Shown here: positions 12,301 through 14,178 of the stretch, piece by piece
Layout of the letters: each line of letters starts with the position of its first letter
Position numbering within the stretch: the stretch's first letter is position 1
Assembly: GCA_910588335.1 (NCBI GenBank)
Contig: CAJUQV010000023.1
Location: forward strand, 38,996 to 53,173
Direction: 5' to 3'
DNA from: an uncultured Ruminiclostridium sp.
GTDB taxonomy: Bacteria > Bacillota > Clostridia > Oscillospirales > Ruminococcaceae
DNA length: 14,178 nt
Notes under the pieces: model-generated
The model's database searches: none
What the model was told of the DNA's origin: nothing
The model's input: only the letters and a program-made list of their open reading frames with translations
Program-made: the position numbers and the translations under genes

Positions 12301-12400
12301 TTTTTGATATTTGTCAAAAACTGCTTTATGCAGTTTAAGCCATAAATATAATATCAAAAAAAACGTGTTCATACAATAAAAATAAAATGATGATATTTTT
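12301..12400. repeat. Inverted TTTTTGATAT repeats and hairpin between int and the att site
   Basis: TTTTTGATAT (12301-12310) faces ATATCAAAAA (12351-12360), and a related TGATATTTTT abuts the tRNA fragment (12391-12400). Between the first pair is a perfect hairpin, AAACTGC-TTTAT-GCAGTTT (12318-12336). These could be arm-type integrase or excisionase sites. The DNA is AT-rich, which raises the chance of coincidence. Confidence 0.4.
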
Positions 12401-12443
12401 GGGGTGGTAGAGGTCGTCGGTTCAAGTCCGGTCACTCCGACCA
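12399..12443 (+). other. 3' part of tRNA-Pro(GGG): attachment-site remnant
   Basis: From 12399 the sequence fits tRNA positions 32-76: anticodon loop TTGGGGT (anticodon GGG), stem strand GGTAG, variable loop AGGTC, T-arm GTCGG-TTCAAGT-CCGGT, acceptor strand CACTCCG, discriminator A and CCA. A G at position 72 and A73 are as expected for bacterial tRNA-Pro, whose first base is C. The upstream sequence cannot form the D-arm or 5' acceptor strand, so this is the displaced 3' half. A complete tRNA gene is expected at the other end of the element. Confidence 0.8.
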
Positions 12444-12444
12444 C

Positions 12445-12495
12445 AAACCGCATTACGAAGCCATTTGTAGGCTGTGTGATGCGGTTTATTTTTTA
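12445..12495 (+). terminator. Terminator of the original tRNA-Pro gene
   Basis: AAACCGCAT (12445-12453) pairs perfectly with ATGCGGTTT (12479-12487), followed by ATTTTTT. It begins 2 nt after the CCA, as expected for the native tRNA transcript, which supports placing the chromosome to the right. Confidence 0.8.
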
Positions 12496-12599
12496 TATGC
12501 CGTAACATTTTGTTACATTCTTCTCGAGTACCGAAACGGTAGTTTTGAAGGGTGCACCGGTTTAGTGCGGTGGTTTTATGTGCTGCCGTATTCTTTGTT
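12496..12599. other. Non-coding stretch between the tRNA terminator and the insertion sequence
   Basis: I see no credible gene here. It contains two small perfect hairpins, GTAACA-TTT-TGTTAC (12502-12516) and TACCG-AAA-CGGTA (12529-12541), and a weaker CACCG…CGGTG pair. A minus-strand frame through it also runs over the terminator and tRNA fragment and is rejected as a gene. Confidence 0.4.
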
Positions 12600-12600
12600 T

Positions 12601-12620
12601 TATGCTGCTCAATTTTTGAC
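12601..12620 (+). repeat. Candidate left terminal inverted repeat of the IS
   Basis: TATGCTGCTCAATTTTTGAC resembles, with gaps, the reverse complement of 14151-14171 (TATGCTTGCT, then ATTTTTGAC). The shared core is TATGCT…ATTTTTGAC. The AT-rich content makes this tentative. Confidence 0.3.
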
Positions 12621-12696
12621 AAGAGAGCTATGAGGTACTCATTTGGAACTGTTGACAAACCCAGTTTTACATCTCGAATTTTATTCAAAAAAATGA

Positions 12697-12702
12697 TATA
12701 AT
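12697..12702 (+). promoter_or_regulatory. -10 box of the transposase gene
   Basis: TATAAT lies 26 nt before the transposase ATG, with GGAAGGCGGG as the ribosome site. No convincing -35 sits at 16-18 bp; the TTGACA at 12652-12657 is too far away. Confidence 0.4.
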
Positions 12703-12728
12703 AAAAGTAAGGAAGGCGGGATGTAAAA

Positions 12729-14048
12729 ATGCTCAACAGGAATGAAAACAAACAAATGAAAATATTCTTTGGCACATTAGACGAATTGATGCCGAAAGAG
12801 CACTTTCTTCGAGATTTGGATAATATTGTAGATTTTAATTTTATTTACAATAAAGTTGAAACATTGTACTCCAACACGGGGCGTCCATCAATTGATCCTG
12901 TAATGCTTATAAAAATGCTGTTGTTAGGATATCTTTACGAAATAGAATCTGAACGCAAGCTTGAACAGGAGGTTAGAGTTAATATTGCATACCGATGGTT
13001 TCTGGGAATTGAGTTAGATGAATCAGTTCCGGATCATTCAACAATATCGCAGCTGCGATGCAGGAAATTCAGCGGAACAACAGTATTTCAAGATATATTC
13101 GATGAAATTGTTCGAAAATGTCTTGCTGCCGGTATTGTTACGGGAAAGTTGCTACTAACTGATTATACACACATCAAAGCTAATGCAAAAAGCAATTTGA
13201 GAGAGGTTATCGAAGTTCCGGATACACCTTCCGAATATATGCAAAAGCTTGACAGAGAAGCCTATGAAACCGGGCTTATTAAAGATCCTGCCGTATATCC
13301 CGAAAGAACAAAAAGTGTTATAAAAAGCACCACCGATCCCGAAAGCGGTCTGCTTAATCGTCCCGGAAAACCAAATGCGTTTTGTTACCTCAATCATCAA
13401 ACTTGTGATTCTGAAAACGGAATAATTACAGATGTATTTGTAACACCCGGAAACACAAATGACAGTACACCTCATACGGAACGCATTGAAAATCAAATCG
13501 ATAAGTTTAGATTTAATACAGAGGCTATATGTGCTGACGGCGGGTACGATAGCTGTGAAATTTATGATGCAATGTTTAAAAAGGGAATTAAAACATTCAT
13601 TCCCAGAAGATCCAAGCCTGTATCTAATGCTAATTATGAGAACAATTTCAGAGGATATAGATTTGTATATAACGCACATAAGAATGTGTATATTTGTCCA
13701 AACGGAAAAGAACTCAGGTATTCAACCTTTAATAAAAACGACCGCACAAAACGATATCGCGCAAAAAAGAGTGATTGTCAAAATTGTCCCTTCAAAAATC
13801 AGTGTATAGGGAAATCAAATAATTAGGGTTTTATAGAGCGAATTATGCATGAAGAAGCTCGACACGAACAGGAAAAAAATGTTAATACCGCCAAATATTT
13901 TTCTGCTATGCGGTTACGACAAATTTGGTGTGAAGGTAATTTCGCTCACCAAAAAGAAAGGCATAATTTAAGACGAACATTTAAACGAGACATTGAAAAG
14001 GTTACCGAGCAATGCCTTTTGTCGGCGTGCGCTCTTAATTTGAAATGA
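12729..14048 (+). pseudogene. IS1182-family transposase interrupted by an in-frame TAG
   Basis: The first open part (365 codons) has the DUF772-type N-terminus (GRPSIDPVMLIKMLLLGYLY…VPDHSTISQLRCRKF), catalytic Asp145 in LLTDYTHIKAN and Asp270 in AICADGGYDS, and a Cys cluster (CQNCPFKNQC). A TAG at 13824-13826 stops it. The same frame continues for 73 codons to TGA at 14048, with MRLRQIWCEGNFAHQK, which carries the catalytic Glu of the DDE triad, and a normal family C-terminus. One nonsense change therefore removes the third catalytic residue. TAG ends other genes here (3459 and 7049), so recoding is unlikely. Confidence 0.85.
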
Positions 14049-14053
14049 TTGGT

Positions 14054-14078
14054 AAAGGCTATGTGAATAGCCTTTTTT
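14054..14078 (+). terminator. Terminator after the transposase gene
   Basis: AAAGGCTAT, loop GTGA, ATAGCCTTT then TTT: a perfect 9-bp stem beginning 6 nt after the end of the transposase frame. Confidence 0.85.
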
Positions 14079-14150
14079 GTCGCCGCTTTACTGTTATGGA
14101 ACGATTATTAATCTTTTCAATTCATTAGAGTGTGTTCACATAAAAATAGC

Positions 14151-14172
14151 GTCAAAAATCATAGCAAGCATA
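14151..14172 (-). repeat. Candidate right terminal inverted repeat of the IS
   Basis: GTCAAAAATC followed by ATAGCAAGCATA is the partner of the left repeat at 12601-12620. It lies about 70 bp beyond the transposase terminator, a normal distance for an IS end. Confidence 0.3.
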
Positions 14173-14178
14173 ATCACA

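Larger units (their letters stand above)
12600..14178 (+). mobile_element. IS1182-like insertion sequence, about 1.6 kb
   Basis: A single-gene insertion sequence with an IS1182-type DDE transposase. The left limit is set at a candidate terminal repeat (12601-12620) and the right limit near 14172 or the window end. The size is normal for the family. Exact ends and target duplication cannot be fixed from this window. Confidence 0.65.

Noticed and set aside
12358..12443. Complete tRNA gene
   Set aside because: No D-arm, 5' acceptor strand (expected CGGAGTG) or 5' anticodon strand can be found upstream of 12399.
12286..12453. Longer integrase start reading GVTGLEPTTSTTPK
   Set aside because: That peptide is the reverse-strand reading of the tRNA 3' end, a familiar annotation artefact; the conserved protein begins at 12285.
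12422..12775. Minus-strand 117-aa ORF across the tRNA fragment, terminator and IS left end
   Set aside because: It spans unrelated non-coding elements and runs antisense into the transposase start; the apparent peptide is a by-product.
13824..13826. Recoded TAG (alternative genetic code) in the transposase
   Set aside because: TAG is a genuine stop for the genes at 3459 and 7049, so a local nonsense mutation is the simpler reading.

Overview
The window looks like one end of an integrated mobile element in a low-to-mid GC Bacillota, probably a gut-type Clostridia. Evidence for the host: AT-rich intergenic DNA, strong AGGAGG-type ribosome sites, consensus sigma-A promoters, and protein families typical of clostridial integrative elements. 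Host and element class are inference. No relaxase, type IV secretion or replication initiator gene lies in the window, so the element presumably continues to the left.

Layout, left to right. (1) 1-3853 is accessory cargo, all on the minus strand. It holds an Rpn-family PD-(D/E)XK gene (191-1135) with an internal start giving a separate C-terminal product, and a tandem duplicate of that internal gene running off the left edge. Next come two related membrane plus coiled-coil proteins (1200-1832, 2679-3365) flanking a 247-aa protein of unknown function (1904-2647), then a 114-aa unknown (3459-3803). Four of these genes have recognisable promoters with exactly 17-bp spacers. (2) 3849-3987 is a non-coding cluster of two direct repeats and three hairpins without T-runs. 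(3) 4019-11188 is a minus-strand backbone module: parA, parB, a 50-aa ORF, ssb, a 177-aa unknown, a helical-repeat protein, a protein carrying an NrdD-like C-terminal motif, a second ParB-like protein, and a DUF3991/Toprim primase-like protein. Several of these genes overlap or nearly touch. (4) 11189-11337 is a structured leader and terminator region between int and parA. (5) 11338-12285 is a tyrosine integrase with a complete catalytic set. (6) 12399-12443 is the displaced 3' part of a tRNA-Pro(GGG) gene, followed by what was probably that gene's terminator; this marks the element/chromosome junction. (7) 12600-14178 is an IS1182-like insertion sequence on the plus strand, whose transposase is cut by an in-frame TAG before the catalytic Glu.

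Taken together, the integrase and tRNA fragment give site-specific integration. ParA, the two ParB-like proteins, SSB and the primase-like protein suggest the excised element is maintained as a plasmid-like circle. The left part carries probable defence or toxin-antitoxin cargo. The strongest candidate systems are the rpn gene-within-gene pair with its duplicated small partner, and the membrane coiled-coil/unknown-protein cluster. The most notable non-coding signals are the three-hairpin block at 3901-3987, a perfect 15-bp-arm palindrome inside parB (9936-9966), and the GGACTAACA repeats around the parA start.
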